This document shows, one piece after another, positions 37,584 to 47,352 of a stretch of 64,000 nucleotides of DNA (the stretch's first letter is position 1; every line of letters begins with the position of its first letter). The translations under genes were made by a program, and so were the position numbers. Source of the stretch: Tropicimonas marinistellae. GTDB lineage: Bacteria > Pseudomonadota > Alphaproteobacteria > Rhodobacterales > Rhodobacteraceae. The stretch is taken from positions 186,001 to 250,000 of the forward strand of contig NZ_LNCI01000001.1 of the NCBI RefSeq assembly GCF_001509585.1. The letters run 5' to 3'. The notes beneath the pieces are model-generated. The model was not told the origin of the DNA, searched no databases, and saw only the letters and a program-made list of their open reading frames with translations.

Positions 37584-38747
37584 ATGACAGAACAAGCCGC
37601 CGAAACCGTTGCCGCCATCCCGGAAAAGCGCCGTTTCGCGCTCTCGCCACTCAACCAGCGGCGCTGGCGGAACTTCAAGCGCAATCGTCGCGCCTATTGG
37701 TCGTTGATCATCTTCGCGGTTCTGTTCGGCCTGTCGCTCTTCGCCGAGTATATCGCGAACGATCGGCCGATCATTGTGAACTATCGCGGCGAGCTTTTCT
37801 TTCCGGTCGGTAATTTTTACGCAGAAACGACGTTCGGCGGCGATTTCCCGACCGAGGCCGTTTATCGCGATGCGGAGGTGCGCTGCCTGATCGTCTCAGG
37901 TGGTCTGATCGACTGTTTCGACGATCCCGATGGAGTCATTGCGCAGGTTCAGGAGGGCGCAACGGAGATCAACGGTGAAGCGGTCCACCAGGGTTGGATG
38001 GTCTGGCCCATCATTCCCTACAGCTACAACACGCCGAACAACCTCAACCAACCCGCACCGTCACCGCCCGACGCGCAGCATTGGCTGGGCACAGACCAGG
38101 CGACACGAGATGTGCTTGCGCGGGTGATATACGGGTTCCGGCTGTCGATTGTTTTCACGCTGATCGTTACCGTCTGCGCCTCGATCATCGGGATCATCGC
38201 GGGGGCCGTGCAGGGGTATTTCGGCGGCTGGATCGACCTGGTGTTCCAGCGGGTGATCGAGATCTGGTCCTCCACGCCACAGCTCTACATCATCATCATC
38301 ATGTTCGCGATTCTCGGCCGAAGTTTCTGGCTTCTTGTCATACTGACAGTGCTGTTCGGCTGGCCGGCGCTGGTTGGCGTGGTACGGGCGGAATTCCTGC
38401 GGGCGCGCAACCTGGAATATGTACGCGCGGCCAAGGCCCTCGGCGTCTCCAACTGGAAGATCATGTTCCGGCATATGCTGCCCAACGCGATGGTGGCCAC
38501 CCTGACCATGCTGCCCTTCATTGTGACCGCGACCATCGGTACGCTGGCCTCTCTCGATTTCCTAGGTTTCGGCCTGCCATCCTCCGCGCCGTCGTTGGGG
38601 GAACTGACCTTGCAGGCCAAGCAGAACCTCCAGGCGCCATGGCTTGGTTTCACGGCCTTCATCGTCTTCGCCGCCATGCTGTCGCTGCTGGTCTTCATTT
38701 TCGAGGGCGTGCGGGACGCGTTCGATCCGCGAAAGACGTTCCAGTGA
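37584..38747 (+). CDS. yejE: Peptide ABC transporter permease YejE
   Basis: A 387-residue permease with an N-terminal cytoplasmic segment (LSPLNQRRWRNFKRNRRAYWSLIIF) and the YejE-specific periplasmic insert before TM2. The EAA motif is RAAKALGVSNWKIMFRHMLPNAM. ATG 37584 lies one base after the yejB stop. Followed by a 120-base structured gap before yejF. Confidence 0.94.
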   Translation: MTEQAAETVAAIPEKRRFALSPLNQRRWRNFKRNRRAYWSLIIFAVLFGLSLFAEYIANDRPIIVNYRGELFFPVGNFYAETTFGGDFPTEAVYRDAEVRCLIVSGGLIDCFDDPDGVIAQVQEGATEINGEAVHQGWMVWPIIPYSYNTPNNLNQPAPSPPDAQHWLGTDQATRDVLARVIYGFRLSIVFTLIVTVCASIIGIIAGAVQGYFGGWIDLVFQRVIEIWSSTPQLYIIIIMFAILGRSFWLLVILTVLFGWPALVGVVRAEFLRARNLEYVRAAKALGVSNWKIMFRHMLPNAMVATLTMLPFIVTATIGTLASLDFLGFGLPSSAPSLGELTLQAKQNLQAPWLGFTAFIVFAAMLSLLVFIFEGVRDAFDPRKTFQ

Positions 38748-38769
38748 TGAGCCACGTGAAAAGGTCGAA

Positions 38770-38847
38770 GGGGGGCCGTCTGCCCCCCGTCCTGGCCGCG
38801 AGCGGCCAGGACTCCCCCCGAGGATACTTGTGGCCAGAAGAAACCGG
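38770..38847 (+). repeat. Tandem GC hairpins plus Rhodobacteraceae-type intergenic motif inside the yej operon
   Basis: A first stem GGGGGGC/GCCCCCC (38770-38788) is followed by a second 11-bp stem GTCCTGGCCGC/GCGGCCAGGAC (38789-38812). A C6 run at 38814-38819 can compete for the first G6 run. GAGGATACTTGTGGCCAGAA follows, resembling a motif near 17190-17220 (CCTCCGGCGGGGATATTTTC). Lying between yejE and yejF, it probably tunes ATPase-subunit expression by termination or mRNA stability. Confidence 0.55.
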
Positions 38848-38867
38848 GGCCGGAGTGAGGAGTGGCG

Positions 38868-40502
38868 ATGCCTGAACGGGGCCTTCTGACAGTTCGCGAC
38901 CTTCGGGTGTCCTTTCGCCAGGATGGCCGGGATATTCCCGCGGTCAAAGGGGTCTCCTTCGATGTGGGCGAGGGCGAGACGGTGGCTCTTGTCGGGGAGA
39001 GCGGGTCGGGCAAATCTGTCACGGCGCTGTCGACGGTTTCGCTTCTGGGCGACAACGCCAGCATTGCGGGATCCATCACCTACGACGGTCGAGAGATGGT
39101 GGGCGCTCCGGAAAGCGAGCTGATGGCGACGCGTGGCAATGACATCAGCTTCATCTTCCAGGAGCCGATGACCTCGCTCAATCCGTTGCACACGCTGGAG
39201 CGGCAGCTCACCGAGTCCATCGCACTGCATCAGGGCGTGACGGGTGCGGCCGCGCGGACGCGTGTTCTGGAATTGCTGAACAAGGTGGGCATTCGCGATC
39301 CCGAGAGCCGCCTTGGTGCCTATCCGCATCAGCTTTCGGGCGGTCAGCGGCAGCGTGTCATGATCGCGATGGCGCTGGCAAACGGGCCGGATCTACTGAT
39401 TGCCGACGAACCGACGACCGCGCTGGACGTGACGATCCAAGCACAGATTCTGGAACTCCTGGCGGAGTTGAAGCGCTCGGAGCGCATGAGCTTGCTGTTC
39501 ATCACCCACGACCTCGGGATCGTTCGGAAGATTGCCGATCGGGTTTGCGTGATGAAGGACGGTGAAATCGTCGAGACCGGGGCCACGTCAGAGATTTTCT
39601 CCAACCCGCAGCATCCCTACACCCGGAAGCTGCTGGCGGCCGAGCCGAGCGGTACGATGCCGCCGCTTGAAGGAGCGCCGGAAGAGGTCGTGTCGACGGA
39701 CGGGCTGCGGATCTGGTTTCCGATCCAGCGCGGCTTCCTGCGGCGGACTGTGGGTCATGTGAAGGCGGTGAACGATGCATCGATTTCGATCCGCTCCGGA
39801 GAGACCCTGGGGATTGTCGGCGAAAGCGGATCGGGCAAGACCACGCTCGCGCTCGCGGTCATGCGCCTTATCGCAAGCGAGGGGCCCGTTGTCTTCCTCG
39901 GGGACAACGTGCAAGGCAAACCGCAACGCCAACTGCGCGATTTGCGGCGTCATATGCAAATTGTTTTTCAGGATCCCTACGGCAGCCTCAGCCCGCGCAT
40001 GACCGTAGAGGAGATTATCGCCGAGGGGCTCGGCGTTCATAAGGTCGACCGCAATCGGTCTTCGCGCGAGCAGGTGGCGGATATCATGGCGGAGGTCGGT
40101 CTCGATCCGGCCACGATGCATCGCTATCCGCACGAGTTTTCAGGCGGTCAGCGGCAGCGTGTTGCGATCGCCCGAGCGATGATTTTGCAGCCACGCCTTG
40201 TGGTTCTCGACGAGCCGACATCGGCGCTGGACATGACGGTGCAAGTGCAGATTGTAGACCTGTTGCGCCGGCTCCAGGCGAAGCACGGGTTGGCCTACCT
40301 CTTCATCAGCCACGATTTGCGCGTGGTTCGCGCGCTTTCGCACAAGGTGATGGTTATGAAGCAGGGAGACATCGTGGAAAGCGGGAGCGCACGGGAGATA
40401 TTCGAGGCGCCCAAGACCGACTACACGCGGGAATTGATCGCGGCGGCCTTCAACCTCGGCGACACGCACGCCGGATCGGTTCGCGAACCGAATAGTGCGT
40501 GA
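38868..40502 (+). CDS. yejF: Peptide ABC transporter ATPase YejF (two fused nucleotide-binding domains)
   Basis: A 544-residue protein with two full ABC ATPase domains. Domain 1 has [17 protein letters not shown] and [12 protein letters not shown]; domain 2 has [24 protein letters not shown] and [12 protein letters not shown]. Fusion of both ATPases is the YejF layout. ATG 38868 with GAGGAG 6 bases upstream is preferred to GTG 38862. Confidence 0.95.
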   Translation: MPERGLLTVRDLRVSFRQDGRDIPAVKGVSFDVGEGETVALVGESGSGKSVTALSTVSLLGDNASIAGSITYDGREMVGAPESELMATRGNDISFIFQEPMTSLNPLHTLERQLTESIALHQGVTGAAARTRVLELLNKVGIRDPESRLGAYPHQLSGGQRQRVMIAMALANGPDLLIADEPTTALDVTIQAQILELLAELKRSERMSLLFITHDLGIVRKIADRVCVMKDGEIVETGATSEIFSNPQHPYTRKLLAAEPSGTMPPLEGAPEEVVSTDGLRIWFPIQRGFLRRTVGHVKAVNDASISIRSGETLGIVGESGSGKTTLALAVMRLIASEGPVVFLGDNVQGKPQRQLRDLRRHMQIVFQDPYGSLSPRMTVEEIIAEGLGVHKVDRNRSSREQVADIMAEVGLDPATMHRYPHEFSGGQRQRVAIARAMILQPRLVVLDEPTSALDMTVQVQIVDLLRRLQAKHGLAYLFISHDLRVVRALSHKVMVMKQGDIVESGSAREIFEAPKTDYTRELIAAAFNLGDTHAGSVREPNSA

Positions 40503-40503
40503 C

Positions 40504-40519
40504 ATACCCTGGAGGGTAT
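40504..40519. terminator. Short palindrome after yejF
   Basis: ATACCCT-GG-AGGGTAT, 7-bp arms, between the convergent yejF and hemN genes. No T run; weak evidence for termination. Confidence 0.35.
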
Positions 40520-40586
40520 CCTCTCCCGAACTTGCCAGTACGCCATTGCGAATATGACGTCGACCGATGCCTATCCGCGGCCGACT

Positions 40587-41942
40587 TCATATTGCGTGGC
40601 TGTGGCCCGCCTTGTCCATCTCGTAGGCATCGAATGCGCGTGCGATCATCCGCGTCAGCGGACGACCCTGCGGCGGGATCTCCAGGCCGTTCCTGGTGAC
40701 TGTCACGAATTCGCCGAACGTGCGTTTCACTTCAGCGAACATCGTGTCCAGTGTTTCGGACGCGCCACTCCAATCGCGCAGGATCTCACCGCGATCCACG
40801 CGGAAGTTGCACATCAGTGTCTCAATCATCCGGGCGCGCATTTCGTCTTGTCCGGTGAATACATGGCCACGCCCGGTCGCGAAACGACCGGCGCGGATCT
40901 CCCGGGTATAGTCGCCCGTGCCGGAAATATTCTGCGCGTAGCCCTGCGGGAAGCGCGAAATGGCGGACGCCCCCAAGCCGATCAGCGCCGGCGCAGGATC
41001 GACTGTGTAGCCTTGGAAGTTTCTCCGCAGGGTTCCGTCGCGCGCCGCAACGGCCATCGAATCGTTCTGCCGCGCGAAGTGGTCGATGCCGATCTCGTCG
41101 TAGCCGTCCCAGACGAACAACTCCCGGGCCGTTTCGAACAGGTTCAGGCGCTCCTGCGGTGTCGGCAGCGATTCTGACGGAATCAGAGTTTGCCGCCGTG
41201 CCATCCAGGGCACATGCGCATACCCATAGAGCGCAACCCGGTCGGGCGAAAGCGAGAGGAGCTTTTGCACCGATTCCGAAATCTTGTTTCGGCACTGGTT
41301 CGGCAGACCGTAGAGGATATCGGCGTTGAGGCTGGTCACGCCACGGGAACGGATACCGTCCACCGCAGCTTGGGTGACTTCGAAGCTCTGTTCACGGCCG
41401 ATGATCTTCTGGATCGCCGGATCGAAATCCTGAACGCCAATGGACGCACGTGTCATTCCGGACGCAGCAAGTGCGTCGAGACGGGCGTCGTCGATTTCAT
41501 TTGGATCGATCTCGACGGAGAACTCGCCGTCCTTGGCCATCGGTATCGACCGGAAAACCGAATCGGCAAGGTCGGCCATCATCTCGGCGCTGAGCAGGGT
41601 GGGCGTTCCGCCCCCCCAATGAAGCGCGGACAATTTGACGCCCTCGGGAAGCGCAGCGCCGAGCATATCGATCTCGGACTTGAGCGTCTCGAGGTATGCC
41701 GCGACCGGTGACAGGCTGGAGGTACCCTGCGTTCGGCACGCGCAGAACCAACAGAGTCTTCTACAGAAAGGAATATGTATGTAGAGAGATATTCTCGAGT
41801 TGGCGGGCAGGCGACCGACCCAGGTGGTGAAGTGGTCTGATCCGACCTTCTTGTTGAAGTGCGGCGCCGTTGGATAGCTGGTGTAGCGAGGGACGCGGGC
41901 ATCAAAAAGCCCGAGTTTCGCGAGTTGCGATACCGTTTCCAT
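40587..41942 (-). CDS. hemN: Oxygen-independent coproporphyrinogen III dehydrogenase (radical SAM)
   Basis: A 451-residue radical-SAM enzyme with the cluster motif HIPFCRRLCWFCACRTQG (CxxxCxxC), GGGTPTLL, and a HemN C-terminal domain. It decarboxylates coproporphyrinogen III when oxygen is scarce, feeding heme for the cbb3 oxidase. It diverges from fnrL over 64 bases with a perfect FNR box 36 bases before its ATG. The ribosome-binding site is weak (GTAGG) and a start placed by the box falls almost at the ATG. Confidence 0.95.
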   Translation of the reverse strand: METVSQLAKLGLFDARVPRYTSYPTAPHFNKKVGSDHFTTWVGRLPANSRISLYIHIPFCRRLCWFCACRTQGTSSLSPVAAYLETLKSEIDMLGAALPEGVKLSALHWGGGTPTLLSAEMMADLADSVFRSIPMAKDGEFSVEIDPNEIDDARLDALAASGMTRASIGVQDFDPAIQKIIGREQSFEVTQAAVDGIRSRGVTSLNADILYGLPNQCRNKISESVQKLLSLSPDRVALYGYAHVPWMARRQTLIPSESLPTPQERLNLFETARELFVWDGYDEIGIDHFARQNDSMAVAARDGTLRRNFQGYTVDPAPALIGLGASAISRFPQGYAQNISGTGDYTREIRAGRFATGRGHVFTGQDEMRARMIETLMCNFRVDRGEILRDWSGASETLDTMFAEVKRTFGEFVTVTRNGLEIPPQGRPLTRMIARAFDAYEMDKAGHSHAI

Positions 41943-41977
41943 GCGCCTACGTTTAGGGAAAGGACGCTTGAACAGCC

Positions 41978-41991
41978 TTGATCAAGATCAA
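41978..41991. promoter_or_regulatory. Perfect FNR box in the hemN-fnrL intergenic region
   Basis: TTGAT-CAAG-ATCAA matches the consensus at every specified base. Its centre (41984.5) is about 42 bases from the hemN ATG and 22 from the fnrL ATG, and the right half-site runs into the fnrL ribosome-binding site. This fits activation of hemN and repression of fnrL by its own product. Confidence 0.9.
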
Positions 41992-42006
41992 GGAGGGCGC
42001 GCGCGA

Positions 42007-42753
42007 ATGGAGATGCAGGAAATCGAACTGACGCATGTTGACTGTGGTAATTGCCCGATTAGGCATCGGGCAGTTTGCGCGCGCTGCGATGCGACCGAGT
42101 TGGATCAACTCGAAGAAATGAAGTATTACCGGACGTTTGAGGCCGGTCAGACCATCGCCTGGACGGGCGATAAACTCGATTTCGTCGCAACGGTGGTCAG
42201 CGGAATCGCGACCCTTAGCCAAACCCTCGAGGACGGGCGGACGCAGATGGTCGGCCTTTTGCTTCCGTCGGATTTCATGGGCCGGCCGGGCCGCGAGATG
42301 GCAACATACGACGTGACCGCCACGACAGAGGTTGTGATGTGCTGTTTCCGGCGCCGCCCTTTCGAGGATCTTATGCGGTCCACGCCGCATATTGCGCAGC
42401 GCCTGCTGGAGATGACGCTGGACGAATTGGACGCCGCACGCGAATGGATGCTGCTGCTGGGTCGAAAGACGGCGCGGGAGAAGATCGCAAGCCTGTTGGC
42501 GATTATCGCCCGGCGCAACGCGACGCTGAAGTTCGGCCAGGCACAGGGGCCGATGGAATTCGATTTGCCACTCACGCGAGAGGCCATGGCAGACTATCTC
42601 GGTCTCACGCTGGAAACTGTCAGCCGCCAGGTTTCGGCGCTCAAACGCGAAGGCGTGATCGAACTGGCTGGAAAGCGGCATGTTTCAGTGCCGGATTTCG
42701 ACCGGTTGATGCTGGAGACCGGCGACGATACCGACGGCGGAATGTTGGTTTAG
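42007..42753 (+). CDS. fnrL: FnrL, oxygen-sensing Crp/Fnr-family regulator with [4Fe-4S] cluster
   Basis: A 248-residue regulator, the same length as Rhodobacter FnrL. N-terminal cysteines C13, C16, C24 and C27 (DCGNCPIRHRAVCARC) and a Cys pair in VVMCCFRRR supply cluster ligands. A cyclic-nucleotide-type beta-roll, a dimerisation helix and an HTH with TLETVSRQVSALKREGVI follow; the E-xx-S-R pattern reads TTGAT half-sites. When oxygen is low the cluster holds the dimer on DNA. ATG 42007 has GGAGGG 9 bases upstream. Six FNR-type boxes in this window are its likely targets. Confidence 0.95.
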   Translation: MEMQEIELTHVDCGNCPIRHRAVCARCDATELDQLEEMKYYRTFEAGQTIAWTGDKLDFVATVVSGIATLSQTLEDGRTQMVGLLLPSDFMGRPGREMATYDVTATTEVVMCCFRRRPFEDLMRSTPHIAQRLLEMTLDELDAAREWMLLLGRKTAREKIASLLAIIARRNATLKFGQAQGPMEFDLPLTREAMADYLGLTLETVSRQVSALKREGVIELAGKRHVSVPDFDRLMLETGDDTDGGMLV

Positions 42754-42855
42754 CCAGTACGCTCAATCGGCCCGCAACTCGCGCGGAAACACACCGGCAG
42801 GACTGAACGGCGTACAGGCGCGGCAACCGTCGTCCGACGTTGCCGTCCGGCCCTC

Positions 42856-43692
42856 TCAATGACTCATGAAGACAGGTATCTGCGCCGCCTCCAGCATGTC
42901 CCGCGTGGCGCCTCCCATGATCGCCTCGCGAAACCGCGAGTGGCCATACGCTCCCATGACAAGCAGATCGGCCTGTTGATCGTCGCAGTGGCGCGCGAGA
43001 ACGTCCGCGGTACGGGGCATGGTTGCGGCGATCACGGAGATTTCTGCGCGCACGCCGTGGCGCGCGATCATTTGCGAGAGCAGGCCGCCTGGATCCGAAC
43101 GGTCCGGTCCGTGGCGCGGAGGATCAATAATGACAATGTTGGTCATCGCGGCCTGCTGTAGCAACGGGAGCGCGGCACGGACCGAGTCCAACGCTTCGGC
43201 ACTCTGGTTCCAGGCGACGACGATCTTGTCGAGCGACGCGGGCATTGTGCCGTTGGGCATCACGAGGACGGGAACATTCCCTGCGAACAGAGACGCCTCC
43301 AGCACGGCTTCGTCTGCAACGCCCTTTTCCTCGCCATAGGGTTTGGGCAGAATCACCAAATCCGAGAATCGGGCGCGGTTGCCGACGAGGTTCTGAATCG
43401 TACCGATTTGCGCCAGAGCTGCGTCGCTCGACCAGCGGCAGCTTTCGTGCTCCATTGCGATACGCACGGCATCATCGATATCCGAGGCCTCTTTTCGGGC
43501 GCGCTCGAGCGTTGCCTGTTCGATGAGTGCGTTGGTACCGGCGTAGTAGTACCCCGGCGTCGAGTGATCGATTCCCAGGGCCAGGATGTCCAGGTGCGCA
43601 TCCTGAGCCTTCGCCATGGCAGTTGCACCGGCGAGGGCGGAAGAATCGAGGTCCGTGCCGGTGACGACGGTGAGGATTGATTTGTAGGCCAT
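42856..43692 (-). CDS. Tandem universal stress protein (UspA-type, orf277-like)
   Basis: A 278-residue protein with two Usp domains. Each starts with a hydrophobic strand (MAYKSILTVVTG, SLDKIVVAWNQS), and the second ends with the nucleotide-binding LLVMGAYGHSRFREAIMGG (GxxGHxR-x9-GS/T type). A Usp-like orf277 beside fnr and ccoN is a recognised feature of Rhodobacter and Paracoccus. It diverges from ccoN; an FNR-like box at 43759-43772 is suitably placed for it. Likely induced under low oxygen. Confidence 0.88.
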   Translation of the reverse strand: MAYKSILTVVTGTDLDSSALAGATAMAKAQDAHLDILALGIDHSTPGYYYAGTNALIEQATLERARKEASDIDDAVRIAMEHESCRWSSDAALAQIGTIQNLVGNRARFSDLVILPKPYGEEKGVADEAVLEASLFAGNVPVLVMPNGTMPASLDKIVVAWNQSAEALDSVRAALPLLQQAAMTNIVIIDPPRHGPDRSDPGGLLSQMIARHGVRAEISVIAATMPRTADVLARHCDDQQADLLVMGAYGHSRFREAIMGGATRDMLEAAQIPVFMSH

Positions 43693-43758
43693 CTGGTTCG
43701 CCTTCGGGTGAACTATGTCTTTCGGCAATCAATCTAGGCGTCAGCGGGTCGCGACACC

Positions 43759-43772
43759 TTGACCTGCCTCAA
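43759..43772 (-). promoter_or_regulatory. FNR-like box, usp-proximal
   Basis: TTGAC-CTGC-CTCAA matches the FNR consensus at 8 of 10 bases. Centred 73 bases upstream of the usp ATG, a class II start would lie near 43724. It may serve usp while the stronger box serves ccoN. Confidence 0.5.
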
Positions 43773-43790
43773 GCGGCGCCTGCGACGACA

Positions 43791-43804
43791 TTGACCTAGA
43801 TCAA
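43791..43804 (+). promoter_or_regulatory. FNR box of the ccoNOQP operon
   Basis: TTGAC-CTAG-ATCAA matches 9 of 10 consensus bases. It lies about 99 bases upstream of the ccoN ATG, with TATCCT at 43821-43826 as a possible -10 element. FNR control of cbb3 oxidase genes is well established in Rhodobacter and Paracoccus. Confidence 0.8.
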
Positions 43805-43896
43805 GGCACCACCTGGCTCATATCCTCAGAAGCGAATGAGAAACACCATGAGGGGGGAGTCTGTGCTCCCCCCGCATCATAACCAAGGGACACATC

Positions 43897-45504
43897 ATGT
43901 GGGATTACGCCAAGATCGTGGCGTTGGGGCTGATCGCGCTGGCAGCAGCGATCGCGGCCAACTACGCGCGCGATGCAGCCTATCTCGTGCATGCGATCAT
44001 AATTATGCTCGCGGCCGGTGCGGCATTCATTTGGAGCGTGCGTCAGATTGACGAGGAAAAGCCGGCACCGGAGGTGGCAACGGGCTATCTTGACGGGGTC
44101 GTGCGCTACGGCGTCGTAGCCACGGCATTCTGGGGCGTGGTTGGATTCCTTGCCGGGACGTTCATCGCGTTTCAACTCGCCTTCCCGGTGCTGAACTTCG
44201 AATGGGCGCAACCCTACATGAACTTCGGCCGTCTTCGGCCGTTGCACACGTCGGCCGTGATCTTCGCCTTCGGCGGCAATGCGCTTCTGGCAACCTCCTT
44301 CTACGTGGTGCAACGCACCTCGGCGGCACGCCTCTGGGGCGGCAACCTCGCATGGTTCGTCTTCTGGGGGTACAACCTCTTCATCGTGCTGGCCGCAACC
44401 GGCTATCTGCTCGGCGCCACGCAATCCAAGGAATACGCCGAGCCGGAATGGTATGTGGACCTTTGGCTCACGATCGTCTGGGTTGCCTATCTGGCGGTTT
44501 TCCTCGGCACGATTTTCAAGCGCCAGGAAAAGCACATCTATGTGGCCAACTGGTTCTTCCTGAGCTTCATCGTCACCATCGCGATGCTGCACATCGTCAA
44601 CAACCTCTCCATCCCGGTTTCGCTCTTCGGCGCAAAATCGGTGCAGGTCTTTGCCGGCGTGCAGGATGCGATGACGCAGTGGTGGTACGGCCACAATGCT
44701 GTGGGCTTCTTCCTGACCGCGGGCTTCCTGGGCATGATGTACTATTTCGTGCCGAAACAGGCTGAACGCCCGGTCTTCTCCTACAAGCTGTCGATCATCC
44801 ACTTCTGGGCACTGATCTTCCTGTATATCTGGGCTGGCCCGCACCACCTGCACTACACCGCGCTGCCGGACTGGGCCTCGACCCTCGGCATGGTGTTCTC
44901 GGTGATGCTCTGGATGCCTTCCTGGGGCGGCATGATCAACGGCCTGATGACGCTCTCCGGCGCCTGGGACAAGCTGCGCACCGACCCGATCATCCGCATG
45001 ATGGTGGTCTCGGTCGGCTTTTACGGCATGTCCACCTTCGAAGGTCCGATGATGTCGATCAAGGCGGTGAACTCGCTCAGCCACTACACCGACTGGACCA
45101 TCGGCCACGTGCACTCCGGTGCGCTCGGTTGGAACGGCATGATCACCTTCGGCGCGCTCTACTTCCTCACGCCGCGCCTGTGGGGCCGGGAGAAGCTCTA
45201 CTCCTCGGCTGCCGTCAACTGGCATTTCTGGCTCGCCACCATCGGCATCGTGCTCTACGCGGCGTCAATGTGGGTGACCGGTATCATGGAAGGCCTGATG
45301 TGGCGTGAAGTCGACGCCAATGGCTTCCTCGTGAACTCTTTTGCCGACACCGTGGCAGCGAAGTTCCCGATGTACGTGGTACGTGGCTTGGGCGGCGTGC
45401 TCTATCTCACCGGCGCCATTATCATGGTCGTCAACCTCTGGCTCACCGTGACCCGCGGCGAGCCGAAATCCGCGCCCGCGACTGTCGCGGCGCCGGCCGA
45501 ATAA
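43897..45504 (+). CDS. ccoN: cbb3-type cytochrome c oxidase subunit I
   Basis: A 535-residue catalytic subunit with twelve transmembrane helices. Heme and CuB ligands are visible in [46 protein letters not shown] (active-site His and crosslinked Tyr region), [15 protein letters not shown] and [13 protein letters not shown]. It reduces oxygen to water at high affinity and pumps protons. First gene of ccoNOQP. Confidence 0.98.
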   Translation: MWDYAKIVALGLIALAAAIAANYARDAAYLVHAIIIMLAAGAAFIWSVRQIDEEKPAPEVATGYLDGVVRYGVVATAFWGVVGFLAGTFIAFQLAFPVLNFEWAQPYMNFGRLRPLHTSAVIFAFGGNALLATSFYVVQRTSAARLWGGNLAWFVFWGYNLFIVLAATGYLLGATQSKEYAEPEWYVDLWLTIVWVAYLAVFLGTIFKRQEKHIYVANWFFLSFIVTIAMLHIVNNLSIPVSLFGAKSVQVFAGVQDAMTQWWYGHNAVGFFLTAGFLGMMYYFVPKQAERPVFSYKLSIIHFWALIFLYIWAGPHHLHYTALPDWASTLGMVFSVMLWMPSWGGMINGLMTLSGAWDKLRTDPIIRMMVVSVGFYGMSTFEGPMMSIKAVNSLSHYTDWTIGHVHSGALGWNGMITFGALYFLTPRLWGREKLYSSAAVNWHFWLATIGIVLYAASMWVTGIMEGLMWREVDANGFLVNSFADTVAAKFPMYVVRGLGGVLYLTGAIIMVVNLWLTVTRGEPKSAPATVAAPAE

Positions 45505-45519
45505 GGGAGGTCACGACAG

Positions 45520-46245
45520 ATGGCTATTATCGACAAGCATAAGATCGTCGAGACCAATGCGTCGATTCTCCTCGCGCTCAGCTTTCTTGTGGTGACGATC
45601 GGGGGCATCGTGGAGATTGCACCGCTCTTCTACCTCGAGAACACGATCGAGGATGTGGACGGCGTGCGCCCGTACTCGCCACTCGAACTGGAAGGACGGA
45701 ACATCTATATCCGCGAAGGCTGCTACGTCTGCCATAGCCAGATGATCCGTCCGATGCGTGACGAGGTGGAGCGCTATGGTCACTACTCGCTGGCGGCGGA
45801 ATCCAAGTACGATCATCCGTTCCAGTGGGGATCCAAGCGGACGGGCCCCGATCTGGCCCGGGTTGGCGGCCGCTATTCCGATGACTGGCATGTGGATCAC
45901 CTTGTGGACCCGCAGTCGGTCGTGCCGGAATCGGTGATGCCGAAATACGGCTTCCTGCTCAATCGCATGATCGACGGGAAGTACATCGAGGATGTGATGC
46001 GGACCAACCGGACTGTCGGCGTCCCCTACACGGACGAGATGCTCGAAAGCGCCCATTCGGACTTCGCGGCCCAGGCCGATCCGGATAGCGACTACGATGC
46101 GCTTCTCGAACGGTATCCGGGTGCGCAGGTGCGCAATTTCGACGGTGAACCGGGGATCTCGGAGATGGACGCGCTTATCGCCTATCTGCAGATGCTCGGC
46201 ACATCCGTGGACTTCTCGACCTTCGAACCTGTCGCCAGTCGCTGA
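45520..46245 (+). CDS. ccoO: cbb3 oxidase monoheme subunit II
   Basis: A 241-residue protein with an N-terminal anchor ([24 protein letters not shown]), heme motif [16 protein letters not shown] and the Met-containing [13 protein letters not shown]. It relays electrons from CcoP to CcoN. AAGGGAGG precedes the ATG, 15 bases after ccoN. Confidence 0.98.
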   Translation: MAIIDKHKIVETNASILLALSFLVVTIGGIVEIAPLFYLENTIEDVDGVRPYSPLELEGRNIYIREGCYVCHSQMIRPMRDEVERYGHYSLAAESKYDHPFQWGSKRTGPDLARVGGRYSDDWHVDHLVDPQSVVPESVMPKYGFLLNRMIDGKYIEDVMRTNRTVGVPYTDEMLESAHSDFAAQADPDSDYDALLERYPGAQVRNFDGEPGISEMDALIAYLQMLGTSVDFSTFEPVASR

Positions 46246-46258
46246 GGAGCGGGGGGGC

Positions 46259-46459
46259 ATGGATACATACTCCCTCCTTCGCCAGTTCGCGGACAGCTGG
46301 ATGCTGCTGTTCCTCGTGCTGTTTTTCCTTGGCGTGGTCTTCTGGGTTTTCCGCCCAGGCAGCGCCAAGGAGCAACGCGACAGTGCAAACATCATCTTCC
46401 GCCACGAGGACGCACCAGTTGTCCCGGCGGCGCCTGACCCCAAGGAGGATCGGGAATGA
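46259..46459 (+). CDS. ccoQ: cbb3 oxidase small subunit CcoQ/FixQ
   Basis: A 66-residue protein with one transmembrane helix ([21 protein letters not shown]) and a short charged tail ending PKEDRE. CcoQ stabilises the complex and in Rhodobacter shields it against oxygen. Start ATG 46259 follows GGAGCGGGG; the stop overlaps ccoP (ATGA). Confidence 0.93.
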   Translation: MDTYSLLRQFADSWMLLFLVLFFLGVVFWVFRPGSAKEQRDSANIIFRHEDAPVVPAAPDPKEDRE

Positions 46460-47352
46460 GCAAACAACCTGTGAAGAAAGAAAAGGCCGAGGTCGGAACG
46501 ACCGGCCATAGCTGGGATGGAATTGAGGAATTCAACAATCCCCTCCCGCGCTGGTGGCTCTGGACGTTCTACGCCACCGTCATATGGGGGCTGATCTACA
46601 CCGTCATGTACCCTGCGTGGCCGCTCGTAAACGGAGCGACGGCCGGACTATTGGGCCATTCGACCCGCGCTGAAGTGGCTTCCGAGATCGCCAGATTCGA
46701 GGAAGCGAATTCCGGTATCCAGCAGCGTCTCGTCGACGCTGAGCTGACAGAGATCGCCGCGGATCCGGAGTTGAACAGCTACGCTCAGAATGCCGGCGCT
46801 GCCGTGTTCCGGACCTGGTGCGCCCAGTGTCACGGCGCCGGCGCGCAAGGCGCGCAGAACCTCGGCTATCCGGCCTTGGTTGATGACGCCTGGCTCTGGG
46901 GCGGCACGATCGAGGAGATCCACACGACGATCGCCTACGGTATTCGTTATGACGACGACTCGCGGTTTGGCGACATGCTTGCCTTTGGCAGGGACGACCT
47001 GCTCACCGATGAGGAAATCAACCAGACGGTCGCCTACGTGTTGAAAATCTCCGGACAGGAGTACGACGAGGCACTGGCCGGCCCCGGCGAAACGCTGTTC
47101 ATGGACAATTGCGCCTCTTGCCACATGGAAGACGGAACGGGCGAGATTTCGCTTGGAGCGCCTAACCTCACGGACGCGATCTGGCTTTATGGCGGCGATG
47201 CCGAAACCCTGTATGAAACGATCTGGAGTGGCCGAGCCGGCGTGATGCCGCCGCGTGGCGGTGCGCCTGCCGCGGTTGTCGACGAAGCAATGATTCGTGC
47301 GGTTTCGGTATATGTCCACAGCCTCGGCGGTGGCGTCGATTCCATGGAGTGA
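46456..47352 (+). CDS. ccoP: cbb3 oxidase diheme subunit III
   Basis: A 298-residue protein with two N-terminal hydrophobic segments ([24 protein letters not shown]) and two heme motifs, CAQCH and CASCH, each with its own Met-bearing fold ([23 protein letters not shown]). It accepts electrons from cytochrome cy or c2. The 4-base overlap with ccoQ indicates coupling. Its TGA overlaps a possible 53-residue frame (see next). Confidence 0.98.
   Translation: MSKQPVKKEKAEVGTTGHSWDGIEEFNNPLPRWWLWTFYATVIWGLIYTVMYPAWPLVNGATAGLLGHSTRAEVASEIARFEEANSGIQQRLVDAELTEIAADPELNSYAQNAGAAVFRTWCAQCHGAGAQGAQNLGYPALVDDAWLWGGTIEEIHTTIAYGIRYDDDSRFGDMLAFGRDDLLTDEEINQTVAYVLKISGQEYDEALAGPGETLFMDNCASCHMEDGTGEISLGAPNLTDAIWLYGGDAETLYETIWSGRAGVMPPRGGAPAAVVDEAMIRAVSVYVHSLGGGVDSME

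Noticed and set aside
43801-45225. 474-codon minus-strand frame opposite ccoN
   Set aside because: His/Arg/Glu-rich shadow of the biased ccoN codons; no start context or domain.
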